Shown here piece by piece: positions 11,519-23,280 of a stretch of DNA of 64,000 nt (positions are counted from its first letter, which is position 1; every line of letters begins with the position of its first letter). This DNA comes from Anisakis pegreffii (lineage: Eukaryota > Nematoda > Chromadorea > Rhabditida > Anisakidae). The stretch is from positions 1-64,000 of the forward strand of contig JAPYMA010000193.1 of NCBI GenBank assembly GCA_035041965.1, read 5' to 3'. A program made the translations under genes and the position numbers. A model generated the notes under the pieces. That model searched no databases. It was not told where the DNA came from and saw only the letters and a list, made by a program, of their open reading frames with translations.

Positions 11519-12937
11519 TTGTTACCGACATTCAGTTTCAGCGTTCTCATTCACCTATTACCAGAGCCATGCGCCTTAACGAATGAGGAAAGCTTGCAGC
11601 AATAACGATGATGATAGAAATAAAAACACTGAAAAAGTATTCGAACTGAACCGAAAACGTTGAAGCATTCGGATGAAACTCGTCAAAGTACAAACTCAAA
11701 GAATGTGTGCAAAACATTATAGCGCTTAATCATCGATGAATAAAAATAACAGACTGAAAAGTGAACATGAAAAACTTTAAAGAGAATGAATTCCACATTT
11801 GACAAAACCAAACGAATGACTGCCTTTGAAGAAGACTTGAAATAAATAAGACACTGAGCGTTGGAATAACCTGGAAATGAGAATGAGATTCTTAGAGTGT
11901 GGAACCAGTTCTGACGAATGACGAACGGCGAAAATACCTAATAAAAATAATAAACAGATGTAATCATAATAGAATGGGATGTAATCAAATAGGAATGCTG
12001 ATGACTAATAATGCTGAATAAAAATAATGATAAATAACAATTAATAACAGTAATAAAAATTGCTATTTGTTGAAATCTAGTCAATATTCTCCAAGAAAAG
12101 ACCGAAAATCAACCCAAAACAAGTGGTAACGTATTGATAATGAAATGATCATTGGGTTGAAAACATCATGGGATGAGACGACTCCTCAATGAACAATTTC
12201 AATCGCTACAGAAAATATCATGAATTTGATCAGTTTTTCTTTTTGGCTCAGATCAGGGCAATAGAATTCATTTTTCATTTTCATTGTGTTTCAAGATGGA
12301 TTTTTTTTGAGATTTTTCATTTTTGAGAAAATTTTTCAATTATCGCAATCAACAACAAGTACATCTAAATGTTCATACTGTAATATTCAATGAAGATGTT
12401 AAGTCACGAACAGCACTGTCGTAAGCTGTGCTTTTCTGGCGCATTCAGCGAGTGTGAGATCTGCATTAGCTCGATCACTATAAATTTCCACTAGTTGCAC
12501 TACGGAAGAAGACCAGTAGCTGCGTTAGAAGCGAAATAGCGGATTAGTCTCTGATAATAGCTATAAATAGCTCACAAATATGCAACTGCAAAATCAAACG
12601 TACTCAGTGCAAAACTTGTTATTTCTTCTATAAGGGCTCATAAGAACGTTGACATCTGATATTAAGCGGAATAAAACTGGATTCATTAAACATGATTGTA
12701 TATTTTGTCGATTAAATATTCTATTCGTCGGATTCATTGAAAATGACTTTCCCTAATGAATTTGGCGCAAGAACGTTTTGAGTTTAGTTTGCTGATTTTT
12801 GATTTCTCAAATATTTTGCCAACTTTTGTCACTTTTTATTTTTTGTTCTCAGTGGCAATCATCATGTGAATAAACTATTCACTGAAAGATTGCGTTCGGT
12901 GAATGATGTATATTCATCGTTTGATGAATGAAACTAT
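10882..12937. other. Intergenic DNA, microsatellite-rich
   Basis: Contains an (ATT)n tract at 11474-11516 and degenerate AATAAT runs. No gene was recognised on either strand. Confidence 0.5.
11474..11516. repeat. (ATT)n microsatellite
   Basis: About 14 uninterrupted trinucleotide units. Confidence 0.95.
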
Positions 12938-13267
12938 TTGGAATTCTATGTGAAAATTCTTAGTTGTTCACGGAACTCAGCTAGGTACGATTCGTTTTCT
13001 GGACAATCATCTGATTTCACGTTTCGCTACTCAGCGAAGTCATCATCACAAATACGCCATTGTAGCCAAATACCAGTCTTTCATTCGAAAATTCTCAAAT
13101 CCACCAACGTAAACCTCAGTGATAACGACACTGCAGTATTCCATGAGATATATCCCCTCCCTTCGGTTCCCAATTCGAATAAAGAACCTCTCTCAGTAGC
13201 CTCTGAAAACTATAAGCCCATGGGCTTCAATTCGACAACAAGGCGTATTAGCCTGTTTTGCAATTGA
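12938..13267 (+). CDS. Hypothetical open reading frame, 109 codons
   Basis: An open frame rich in Ser, Asn and Thr, in a patch of higher GC and less repetitive sequence than its surroundings. It begins with ATG and ends TTTTGCAATTGA. No signal peptide, membrane segment or domain is visible. It could be a terminal exon of an unrecognised gene or a chance frame. Confidence 0.2.
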   Translation: MEFYVKILSCSRNSARYDSFSGQSSDFTFRYSAKSSSQIRHCSQIPVFHSKILKSTNVNLSDNDTAVFHEIYPLPSVPNSNKEPLSVASENYKPMGFNSTTRRISLFCN

Positions 13268-14395
13268 GATTTTACATTATAACGGGAAGGAATATGGCTT
13301 ATCTATATCACAGAATTTGTATATGCATTGATAATGTTAGATTATAAAAATGGAATGTTAAAAATTCGATATTCATCTAAAAATTAATGAAAATAAACGA
13401 TGAGGAAGAAAATTTGTGATGAATGAAAAAATTTGAATGATAGAATATGAATGGAAGCTTCTCACCTTTACATAGAATCTTTATTGAAGCTGTTATCGCA
13501 TATTTATTATGATTGTTGTTATTATTATATTTATTATTGTTATTTATTAATATTATTATGATTTTCCCAAAGAAGAATTTTATTTCATACAGAGACTTTT
13601 CCGGTTGATCACAGCTCTAAATTTGGCACAATTCAATCGATAATTTCTTTCAAAACCATTCGAAAGTACCACAAAAAAGGTTTCATACAAAGCAAAATTG
13701 ACTCGCAATATTCTTTTTTTCTCTAATTCTTTCAGAATACACAAATAAATGACGTTATATCATCAAAAGCACTCTTTCTTTTCCCCAAAAAACCTCTCAA
13801 ATTCTCATACTCTTTAATCGAGGATCAATTGAATAAAGTAGAATCTGAACCGGAAAATGACGTCTTAGTCGATTGAGAACAATTCACCAGTCTCAGAAAC
13901 AAGATGAGTGCAAATGAGAGAGGTGCAGAGAACGAGACAGTCAGAGATTGATCGAGAGAATTCTGGGTAGTCAGAGAGAGAGCAGCAACGAAAGCATCAC
14001 GCAAAATGCAGATATGTCAGAGAGTGAAACTTTATGGACATTGAGGAAATACTACGAAAAATGGAGAACCTGCAGTGAATAAAACAGTTCCGATCGTTTG
14101 CATAGATTGAGGAGTGTGTACGTAACGAAATAGCGTACGAAGTGAAGAGTGAGCGAACCATCAAAGAAAAAAATTGTGACAGAAATAATGCGCAAATTAG
14201 GGATAAAACTGAGAAATAAAGAGTTCAAATTCAGGTTTTGAAATTTAAGTCAACGACCTATGAAATGCTGCGTCGACAAGTTCAATAGAATGGTTTCTCT
14301 AATTGACAGCCAGCTGCAAGGATTCTCTGCTGAATGACGAGGAGACAACTAATTCATTGAGGAAACCTTGTCCTCTATTGATTAATAATACAAAT

Positions 14396-14429
14396 AATAA
14401 TAATAACAATAATAATAATAATAATAATA
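14396..14429. repeat. (AAT)n microsatellite
   Basis: Imperfect AAT/AAC units, about 11 copies. Confidence 0.85.
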
Positions 14430-14635
14430 CCAATAACAATAACAGTAAAATAGTAATAATGACAATAATTATTATCATCTTTATTAATTTAATACCACAT
14501 GAATTTACTCAAATTCATGAGATAACCGCCGCATTACAGTCACATTCTATAACTTCATGTTTTCAGATATACCTGCGCGCAATAACAGTAATAACTGCAA
14601 TTATTTAACTGTAACAATAATAACTGCAAGTAACA

Positions 14636-14638
14636 ATG

Positions 14639-14679
<41 letters not shown>

Positions 14680-14830
14680 CATAGAAATAATCATAGCAAT
14701 AATAATAATAACATTAATAATAATAACAATAATACTACTAACAATTTTAACAACGATAACAATAACAATACTGGTAACAGGAGTAATACTGATACAATCA
14801 ATAACAATAATAACAGTAAAAGTAATAAGT
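14636..14830. repeat. (AAT)n microsatellite with long degenerate tail
   Basis: About 15 clean units followed by about 150 bp of AAT/AAC/ACT-type decay. This explains the asparagine-rich open frame on the plus strand. Confidence 0.85.
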
Positions 14831-15016
14831 AAGAACAATAATGGCTAATTAAAATAATTTGCGACAGCTTCAAGGTGCAGACGAAACTATACAATAACAA
14901 TGACTGTACAGAACTGTAGGAGTGAAACCAGCGCGAGATTTCTTGGTGTAATGTTCATTTAGAGAACATGTTTCGCTAAGTAAACATATGGTATAATCCC
15001 TTCCAACTCACAATTA

Positions 15017-15031
15017 GTAATAATAATAGTG

Positions 15032-15071
<40 letters not shown>
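15017..15071. repeat. (AAT)n microsatellite
   Basis: About 17 units with one interruption. Confidence 0.95.
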
Positions 15072-15074
<3 letters not shown>

Positions 15075-15341
15075 TACAAATTATGATACAGTACTAGCAT
15101 TAAAATAAATCAGTAGCTACAATAGTATACAATAATAGCAGTGAATGAACTGTTAACTCAACGTTTCTCAATACATTGAAGAATGCGAAGTGAGATGAAA
15201 AAATAACTTCGAAACGAGTAATCTATCGCAATTTCCAGTTGAATGAAGCACTTTAAATGATATATTTTTGCGATGAACAGGTTACTTTAGCAATCAACTG
15301 CAGTATTATGCATTTTTACATTCACTTAAATGATACGATAA

Positions 15342-15342
15342 C

Positions 15343-15375
<33 letters not shown>
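15342..15375. repeat. (AAT)n microsatellite
   Basis: About 11 units. Confidence 0.95.
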
Positions 15376-15683
15376 TTACGAATTAACAATGCGTTCGTAA
15401 TGGTGTTTGCTGATTGTGTGCGCAATTCATTCGCTATCACTTAATTGCTCCACAAACAGAACACGTTCCATATGACAGTTGATGGGTTTAGCCGTTGAGC
15501 CGTATGATTCAATCGAGATGGATAAATCTGTATCGCTTCGATTGTGTTTATTCAAGTAGAGTTCAAATGAACCTTTTTGTAGTGAAGCGAATAACACTTT
15601 TATTTATAACAGTTCAATGCCTAAGCTTATTAGCAGCAGGAGCACTCATTTGAATAGTGTAGAACACTACAAAAACACTAGAT

Positions 15684-15875
15684 CAGTAATCCACATAGGA
15701 GGAAATTACCCATCTTTGGGTAATTTTTGGGTGTCGTGGGTAGTGTGGAGTGATCGGGAAATTAGTTCTGAGGTTGCGCGTGGGAACAGTGAATTATTGT
15801 AACGGGAGGGACGGGCGGCTGGTGATAATGGCTTGCCTGACGGGGTAATAGAGCATCCGAGTGTGGGGACCACAG
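15684..15875. mobile_element. hAT-like MITE, family M1, with decayed 8-bp target duplication
   Basis: It begins CAGTAATCC and ends GTGGGGACCACAG. The flanks CACTAGAT (15676-15683) and CTTTAGAT (15876-15883) agree at 6 of 8 positions, as expected for an old hAT insertion. The interior shares GGGTAATTTTTGG, GGGAAATTAGTTC and GTGGGGACCAC with the copy at 26432. Confidence 0.72.
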
Positions 15876-16208
15876 CTTTAGATAAATTATTTGTAAGTAT
15901 AAGCATTATGAATGGCACTGAATCAGTTGTTCTCATAGGAAAGAGCAAAACAGGGTGGGAAAAAGACCTTGTCCTGGGATTCAAGTGCGCTGGACGAGGA
16001 ATTTGAGGGGTTTGACAAATCGTTTTTGAATGATCTGTTTGTTAGTCATAATTTTTTCATAGTCATTGAATGTGTTTTCGGAGTGCTTGTTTGATCGCGC
16101 GGATCCGAATCTTTTGATAGAACCGAATCTCATTGAATCCAATCGTCTGATTAACTCTTTTCAATCAGCTAACCGATTTCCTTAATTTCCTTCGAACAAA
16201 TTTTCAAG

Positions 16209-16570
16209 GCATATGTAATTTTTGGTCGCAGTAAATACTATGTAGATCGCTATTATGATACTGCTGATGTTATTGTAGCTACGAAATTTTCAGAGGATGG
16301 TGAATTGCGGTCAAGACGGACATTTTCATCACATAAACCATCGCTATCAATGCTGCCCTCACTACTTCTATTATGATCAGTGATATGGCCATTTCACAGC
16401 ACTATTTACTCTTCGAGCTGTTGTTATTGTCACAACTCACGACTGGTATCACACTCAATTTGGTTAATCGGAAGTATTTATTATGAGTGGCATGTGTAAC
16501 TTTTGGTCGCAGTAAATATTATGTAGATCGCTATTATAATACTACTGATGTTATTGTAGCTATGAAATGG
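16209..16570. repeat. Pair of direct repeats of about 78 bp
   Basis: A unit starting GGCATATGTAATTTTTGGTC (16209-16286) recurs at 16489-16567 with about 90% identity, 280 bp apart. Both copies contain TATGTAGATCGCTATTAT and TGATGTTATTGTAGCTA. The sequence between the copies is unrelated. Confidence 0.75.
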
Positions 16571-16642
16571 GCAACGGTACCAGTTTTATCAGTGTTATTG
16601 GCGAGGGCTGCTGCAGTTTCAGTTTAATGTGACAATCACTAT

Positions 16643-16647
16643 TATTG

Positions 16648-16703
<56 letters not shown>
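16643..16703. repeat. (ATT)n microsatellite
   Basis: About 19 units. Confidence 0.95.
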
Positions 16704-17218
16704 CAACATTAATACTATTATTATTACTTTTAATATGTTTATTATTGCAGTTGCTATTATTTCTATTGTTGATATAAGGCCACCATTATTATATTATGAT
16801 AACTCCAAAGGCAAATTCTGAGCGAACAAACACTATTTTACTATAAAGGTCGCATAATTCAGGAAACTATTTAATCTGAAGCTGTTCCCTCAACATAATG
16901 TCCAACACTTCAAAAGATTTCTTTCTTATTATACTCAATATTATCAATAATAATAATTTTCAACTTAATAAAACCATCATGAAAATATTATTAATTGGAA
17001 TGATTTGTTAGTCAAATAATGTTCAGAGATGCGGAATAACGTGCTAGTAAGCGCTATATAACGCAATAGCGGAATAGCTACTCCACTGCTATCGAAATAA
17101 TCATTTCGCTATGCTTCGATACGTAGAGATGGCCATTACTGCTATATTTTTGATAGTATTTCCCAATTTAGCAATGTTTTTAAGCTGTAGTTAATGATAA
17201 TAATGTGTCGAGACATCG

Positions 17219-17278
17219 CCAACGGAAGTAATAGTAATAGTAATAGTAATAATGATAATAATAATAATGATAATAATA

Positions 17279-17322
<44 letters not shown>

Positions 17323-17341
17323 AATGATAATAATAATAGTA
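17219..17341. repeat. Compound AGT/AAT/ATG microsatellite
   Basis: Mixed AATAGT, AATAAT and GATAAT units. The matching open frame is a Ser/Asn/Asp run with no other content. Confidence 0.9.
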
Positions 17342-17436
17342 TTAGTATTCATAGAAAATTACGGTATCCATATTGGATTGAAAAATAATTTACAGTAATG
17401 ATAGCAGTAACAAATGTTATTATAGAGAATAGAACC

Positions 17437-19313
17437 ATGCGATCGCAAGCTGTTATTCTTCTGGCTACTCTCGTATTACTTCATCTGTCTGGTTCGTGAA
17501 GTTGTATTTTGCTATTCGAGTTTATTTTTAATGTTATGATCATTATTATTGCCAACATTAATAATTGTCTGTTAACGTAACACTTAAATATTATGCCGCA
17601 TAGATGTAAAATGATACTAAATTCAACAGAAAATTAGACCGCATAGCAGAAGCGATCAGGCAAAGGTTGAGTCACTTTCTGTGGCCTCAAAAACCTCGTG
17701 AACTTTTTTTGCCGGCCGCCGCTATGTAGCGATTGCTTGCAAATGATCATCGGAAATCCGGAGAAATTTTAAAAAACTTGTTTAAAAAATTTAAATTCAA
17801 AATTTGGCGTTAGCTTGAAAAAAAGACTGAATTTTAACAAAAAACTGAATTTCATTTGGCGTTAGCTTGAAAATTTGCCGTTTCCTTATCGTGCAAGATG
17901 AACGATGTGTGCGTGTCGAATTGCTTTTTTGTCCACAGCTTCTTGATGCATTGAGGTGATGACACAAAACTCTCAAGGAAAATGATGCAAACTCAGTTTC
18001 GCTTAGACTTTTCCGTTAAACACACTATTTTTCGAAATCTTATTGTAAACTTAAGTAGTATTCAAATAGCGATTATGAGTGTTTGAATAACAGATCAATT
18101 ATATTTCAGCAGAGTGCAATGCATTCTTGATGGACGATGGCCTGGTTCGTGATTGCAATTATATCTCATTGCGTTTTTTGTGATTGATAAAGGATAAATG
18201 AAATAAATACAACCTTTACTATCATTGAACTTGTTATTCTCATTGTTAATATTACTATCAATATTATTGTTATCATTATCATAAATAATGAAGATTCGAT
18301 TGAAATTCTATTTTCAGACGGAAAACTCAGCACAAGCAGAAATCCCAAGTGTATGTTTTGAAATAACATAGTTCTTTACGAATTGATATTATTGTTATTA
18401 ATATTATTATTATTATCATTGTTTTTGCTTATATTAATACAATGTTATTGTTATGAGTATAAATGTTGTTATTATTCTCATTCTAATTAGTGTTATTCCT
18501 ATAATTATCATCAATTTTACAGTCGGAAGTCGATGGAGTTGTGGCACACGCCAAGAAAAGAAGTCCGGTAGGGTATCTTCATTACTTACTATTTATCATT
18601 TATGCGTTCACTGTGTGCGTTTACTTTCATAATTCAAAACAAGTTATCATCGCTGATATGGTTGATATGGATATGATCTACGCAAACACTTTTACAATTG
18701 TTTACATTCATCGTTCAATCTCATTATTGTGGTCATTGATGTTTTTGCTATGATATCATTATCATAAGGATTGTAATTTTAGGTTAGGAGAACAAGACGA
18801 CACAATGTAAGTTCAGAGAAATTCATAGCAATCTGTAGTTGTGATTATTGTGCATGCTCTTATTGCTATTGTTTAATTTGTTAATTTGTTATGAAACAAT
18901 GTCATTGATGACGGTGTTACTGTTATGATTATTTAAATGCTAAATGGATTGAGCAGAATTTAGAACGTTTGTAACGTTGTTGAGCACAACGCGTTTCCGT
19001 TCGCACTGTTTCAGCCTTAATTGATGCCACCCCATTGGCTAGGCATACAAGCCAAACGGACACAAGCACCCACCAACTGAAATATTAATTGGTTGCTGTA
19101 GATACTTTGCGAAATCAAACGTAGCCGAGTAGCAGCAGTCCAGGACACAATCAGAACTCTAAAAAAATAAGCATTTTGCCGATCGATCGCTTTCGGCGAT
19201 CACCAAAACAAACATTCAGTGTTCACGTAACAAATAGCATTATCATCATTATCAAATGCCAGTTTGAATGCTTTCAGGCGCTTTTCTCAGACTCATCAAA
19301 CAGCTTCGAATGA
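17437..19313 (+). CDS. Candidate secreted peptide precursor, six short exons
   Basis: The start exon 17437-17491 encodes a textbook signal peptide (MRSQAVILLATLVLLHLSG). Exons with good TTTCAG-like acceptors follow at 18110-18144, 18318-18348, 18523-18567, 18783-18806 and 19278-about 19313. Exons 1 and 2 both end in the same 8-mer GGTTCGTGA, which offers two donors (GTTCGT or GTGAAG/GTGATT). This leaves three self-consistent reading frames. The late donors give a basic peptide (VVAHAKKRSPVRRTRRHN) ending LFSDSSNSFE. The early donors end at QEKKSG, with a cysteine-containing mature part beginning AECNAFLMDDG. Dibasic sites in the first version look like a processed peptide precursor. The family is unknown, and the true frame needs transcripts. 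Confidence 0.4.
18962..19080. repeat. Dispersed repeat R2, copy 1
   Basis: Shares GAACGTTTGTAACGTTG, GTTTCCGTTCGCA and GATGCCACCCCATTGGCTAGG with the copies at 19720 and 27286. It lies in the last intron of the peptide gene. Confidence 0.7.
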
Positions 19314-19719
19314 TGATGGCGCATGTCAGTGATGTTACTTTCCACTATGCATGTAAACCGCATTACTTGTTAATATACTCAATAATTATTATCAGTCACA
19401 TTTATCATTTAGCATTATTTTTTTTTCAGTTAAATCGTTGTTCATATTCATATTGTGTATAATTATTAATGGCAATTATGAATACATTTATAATTATTAA
19501 TGGCAATTAATTGTGTATAATTATTAATGGCAATAATACACAAAATTATCACCGTTACACTCAAAACGTTGAGCGAATTGCCCGGCAAATGCGGCACTGT
19601 TCACAGAGGCAAAACGAATCGCGAAAAATATAATACTTCAGCATAATTTTCTTCACACTGCAAATTTGATAGACTGCATTGAGACGATGATCTATCTGCA
19701 TTACGGACAGTTCTATCTG
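19314..19719. other. Intergenic DNA
   Basis: No gene seen. A short sequence around TAATTATTAATGGCAAT is repeated three times at 19455-19535. Confidence 0.4.
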
Positions 19720-19855
19720 GACTACCTGGATTGGTCAGGCTGTCATCAAACGTTTATAACGTTGTTGGCCATAATGCACGCAATGTTTCCGTTCGCATTG
19801 TTTTAGCCTTGATTGACGCCACCCTGCTGGCCAGGCCAGCAGGCTCAGTGAACAG
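19720..19855. repeat. Dispersed repeat R2, copy 2
   Basis: Contains CTACCTGGATTGGTCAGG, AACGTTTATAACGTTGTTGG and the palindromic core GCTGGCCAGGCCAGCAGG. It is the copy with the best preserved palindrome. It interrupts the first unit of the duplicated micro-ORF region. Confidence 0.75.
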
Positions 19856-19984
19856 TTTCACATCATGCTTTATCATTGTTATTCCTGCTTCATCAGCCAA
19901 CAATTCAACCATTTTGAAGTAGATAACTGATGATATCGCATAGAATGTTTTTTCGCGAGTAAAACAAGCATACAGAAATGCAAA

Positions 19985-20077
19985 ATGATCAGTATTTTTG
20001 GTTTATTGGTTCACTTGTTTGTCATTAAATCAATAGACTCAACATCGATGAATCACGCCGATCACTTGCTGCTATAA
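19985..20077 (+). CDS. Micro-ORF A, 30 codons, leader-like
   Basis: Starts MISIFGLLVHLFVIKSIDST and ends after an NHADHLLL-like run. It is hydrophobic like a signal peptide and preceded by ATACAGAAATGCAAA. A diverged duplicate at 20569 keeps the ATG, the length class, the motif FGLLV and the segment STSM/LTSM in the same frame. It could be a first exon or a small secreted peptide. Function unknown. Confidence 0.3.
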   Translation: MISIFGLLVHLFVIKSIDSTSMNHADHLLL

Positions 20078-20568
20078 ATTATCTTGAACATCGCCCGCCC
20101 AATGCACTTTGAGTTTTTTAGCTTTCAGAGTTTTAGCACTTCAACGCATTGATCATCTGACGAAGCTCATCAAAAGATATGCAAAACCCTCGCACGGTTG
20201 GTAACCTCACGTTATAAGATATTCTTCACGTCGATGAGCGTACTACTGACGTTTACGGTGTCTAGTTTTGCACACAAATACGTTGTGAAATTTTAAACTG
20301 AGGAATTCTGCAAACAATATAATACAGTAAAATTTCAAATGCACACCATCATTACAGGCAGGCAATAATAGTAAAAGAATGTATAAACATGGATGCATGA
20401 TCAAACCATCGCATTGGAGTATCTGGATTATTTTTAACGAGTTATAGTGTTGACTAGTTTTTCATACTGGAGATTTGATAGACATCAGCCATCGATTTTG
20501 ATGTGCTTACTTGATAGCATCGCATACAAAAGTTGATCGCAAATAAGACAAACATACAAAACTGCAAA
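20078..20568. other. Spacer of the diverged duplication
   Basis: The sequence after each micro-ORF stop is also related (for example CATCTGACGAAGCTCATCA and CACCTGACGAATCA). The duplicated block is therefore larger than the ORFs, roughly 19,650-20,190 against 20,460-20,770. No gene model beyond the micro-ORFs. Confidence 0.4.
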
Positions 20569-20667
20569 ATGCTCATTGTTTTCGGATTACTCGTTCGTCA
20601 GACTGTCATTAGAGCGATACAATTAACATCGATGATTCATGTTCAATTGTCACTTCCACGATTATAA
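20569..20667 (+). CDS. Micro-ORF B, 32 codons, leader-like
   Basis: Starts MLIVFGLLVRQTVIRAIQLT and stops 32 codons on. It is a diverged twin of the frame at 19985, with similar sequence upstream (ATACAAAACTGCAAA) and downstream. The open frame persists despite considerable divergence, which hints at coding, but the frame is short. Confidence 0.3.
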   Translation: MLIVFGLLVRQTVIRAIQLTSMIHVQLSLPRL

Positions 20668-21136
20668 ATTGTCGACAGCATTGCCTATGTAGTTCACTCG
20701 AATTTTCTTTACTATCGAAAATTCTGCGCTTCTATCCATCCGTCGTCACCTGACGAATCATTATTCTTTTTGACAATTTCAACATTCCATCTCATATCGA
20801 TATCTCCTAACAACATTCAGGAGTTGCGAGAATATTTTCCGATACTTTCCAGCCACTCGGAAGTTCTTACTACTCTTAACCAGAAGTTGTTTCTTTAGAT
20901 CTTAGTCGGTTCAATCCATAGCAAGTCCACCTATTCCACTCAAGTATACCTGATTTGCTTAGCATAACAAATACGCAAGATAGAATTTATCAATTCGATT
21001 ATAATGAATGGTTGACTTGAACGGTTGCGTTTAAGTTCAAGTCCTAGTCAAACCCATTGTTTTCATTGCTGTAATTGCAATTTAATTCAGCTGAGAAATT
21101 CTATTGGTTGTTCTCACTTACGATTAGTTGGTGGCT

Positions 21137-21144
21137 TATAAAAG
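21137..21144 (+). promoter_or_regulatory. TATA box
   Basis: TATAAAAG lies 29 bp before the start codon at 21173, a spacing that implies a very short 5' leader for the gene that follows. Confidence 0.5.
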
Positions 21145-21172
21145 AAATTCATTGATCAACGATCAGTGAAAG

Positions 21173-22736
21173 ATGCTGCGAAAAGCGTTTATGTAAGTTG
21201 CCTGGGTACTGTTTTTCGTTTCACTTGTGCTGCTGTTGATTCAAATTAAGCATGAACACATCCTCGAAACAGCTTTGAACATTCGCATAAATTATGCGTA
21301 TATGAAGTACACATTTAAAAAGTAATGAACTGAATGATATTTCTCGTTTCATCATCGCAAAGACGCAATGTAACGAGATCCAGCATAAGATTGAGTGAAC
21401 GCATAGCAATGGATAAATCTTTCACTGAATAGGCGTACAAAACCATCGTTGTGAGAATTTTCCATGCTCACGAATTCCTGAACAGAAACAATGGAACTAG
21501 AAGAGACGAGTGATTAGAATAACACTTTTAATCGCTTATTATTTTCGATCATGTTGAATTTCTCTATGAAACATTGAAACTCATCTTGTAAGTACTGTTG
21601 TACTGTTGCTGTTGTTGAATGTCTGCTTGAATTTTCAGTTCACTGTTCACATTTGTGAGTTTGGTTGAACCAGCTTGGTGGCAATTTTCTGATGATGATT
21701 TGACCATTGAAAGAGGACCGGGCACTTCGTGTCGAATACAGGTTTGTGCATCCGCTTCATTCAAGTAAATAGCCAGAATGAATGTTGCGATTTCCAGATA
21801 ATCGCGAAGAAGAGACACATTAAACAAAAAGCAATCACAAACAGTATAAACAACAAACGAAAGCACTCCAACAATTCGTTTTGAAGTTTGAGGTTATGCA
21901 TCCAACATTCCAGGATAACCAATTGTACCGAGACGATCATTTCGTACGAAATCTAACTCCAGAAGATCAAAAACAATTGGCTGCTTATAACGCTGAAGTG
22001 GAGAAATGGGACGCTAACCTCCAGCTGAGAATTCAGCATGTAAGTGGAATGAATAAGCGACATTTGTAGCTTTCATTTCTTCTATTGACTTTTACCTTTG
22101 CAACTGATAACAGTTATAAGTAAGTTATCTCAACGAACAAAGAATGAAACTTATCCCAAAGCATCACATAGATCTCTTGCTTCCTTATGTTCACTCAGTT
22201 TTGCATTATCCAAGTGGCCAGAAATCTTAATACGGTACGTTTTTCATTCAGTGAACAAAAACATTTGCCTGGATTCCGTAGAAAACAATGGCCAATATAC
22301 GTAAAAATGTTTTGAATCAAATGAATTTCTCGAAGCGATGAAATTCGATGTTACACAATTTTTACAGAATTTCAACATTTCGACAGCAACGGAAACAAAA
22401 TTCAGCAGTGTTTCACCAATCAGTTAAATTCTCACCAAAAAAATAGGACAGACAAAACCGACGAATCGAGTTGCTATTCACACACGACATATCATCCATT
22501 TTTGGCGTTCGTTAATCGTGTTTCCTTACTTTCAGCAAAACAATGCAAACGAAAATAAGCTGCGTGAATCAATGAACGCTGTTTTTGGACCGGGTGGAAC
22601 ATTTGAACGAGCCATGAAGGGTATTAAGAACAGACCGGCACCTACAATGAAGCCACTTCTTCCTGCTGAAGAGACTGTGCCAATTCCAGAAATGCCGTTC
22701 CCTAATCCACCACCGTTTTGTCGCGACGGCCATTAG
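21173..22736 (+). CDS. Small secreted nematode protein, possible SXP/RAL-2 (DUF148) relative
   Basis: Four exons (21173-21192, 21639-21741, 21887-22039 and 22536-22736) join in phase to 158 residues. Residues 1-20 form a signal peptide (MLRKAFISLFTFVSLVEPAW). The central exon has an amphipathic, charged helix-like stretch (NLTPEDQKQLAAYNAEVEKW) reminiscent of the DUF148 domain of nematode SXP/RAL-2 antigens. The C-terminus is proline-rich (PIPEMPFPNPPPFC). The exon 3 acceptor is non-standard (TTTTGAAG), and a site six bases later would drop two residues. The other splice sites are canonical. AATAAA follows eight bases after the stop. A secreted, possibly ligand-binding role is inferred from the family only. 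Gene existence is more certain than family. Confidence 0.7.
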
Positions 22737-22743
22737 TGCCAAC

Positions 22744-22749
22744 AATAAA
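22744..22749 (+). terminator. Polyadenylation signal
   Basis: AATAAA placed eight bases beyond the stop codon of the secreted-protein gene. Confidence 0.6.
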
Positions 22750-22808
22750 GCTGCAGTTATGACCCAATACTTCAATTGTCTTCTCATCAGTGAGCTGAAA
22801 CGCAGATC

Positions 22809-22844
22809 AAAAGCACGTTTGATTGGCTAATCAAACGTGCTTTT
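22809..22844. repeat. Perfect 16-bp hairpin
   Basis: AAAAGCACGTTTGATT, loop GGCT, then the exact reverse complement. It lies about 70 bp after the stop codon of the secreted-protein gene. It may be a transposon relic or an RNA structure in the 3' region. Confidence 0.8.
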
Positions 22845-22849
22845 GCTTC

Positions 22850-23280
22850 CAAGAGTCCCCGGGAGCACACCGAACTTTGAAAGGTTCGTTTCTCACGTTG
22901 AACAAACAACATACGAATATGTTCACATGGTTATTTTTATTCCTTAAATCAATGTACGATTCTTTTCGTGTGGAAATCTATCATAAATACGATTAATCGA
23001 ACATATGCCCACTTAATCAGTACTCTTCGCATTGCAAAATGAATCTTCATTGTGATTTTGCAAAATGATCCGTGAAGAAACTTCGAATAAAGTTAATGCA
23101 AATGATAAATGTTGTTCGCATCAATAGCACCTCCTCATGAATGTGCAAAACATCGTCAAAATCAGGCAAGAGAATAGCGATAGTTTGAGGATGGCGTTGC
23201 TGACGCTGCTAAAATAATGTGCAGATTAGTGTTCAATAGAGAATAGTGTTTTCACGGGATCGCGAAAATCCCGAATCCAT
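22850..23280. other. Intergenic DNA
   Basis: No gene, RNA or repeat was recognised. Confidence 0.4.

Larger units (their letters stand above)
13268..15683. other. Intergenic DNA with several AAT microsatellites
   Basis: Apart from the AAT tracts (14396-14429, 14636-14680 with a degenerate tail to about 14830, 15017-15071 and 15342-15375) it holds a GA-rich patch at 13905-13990. Open frames here translate as runs of Asn or Ile and are microsatellite products, not genes. Confidence 0.5.

Noticed and set aside
14303..14900. Asparagine- and isoleucine-rich open frames
   Set aside because: They are translations of AAT microsatellites, which are open in several frames by composition.
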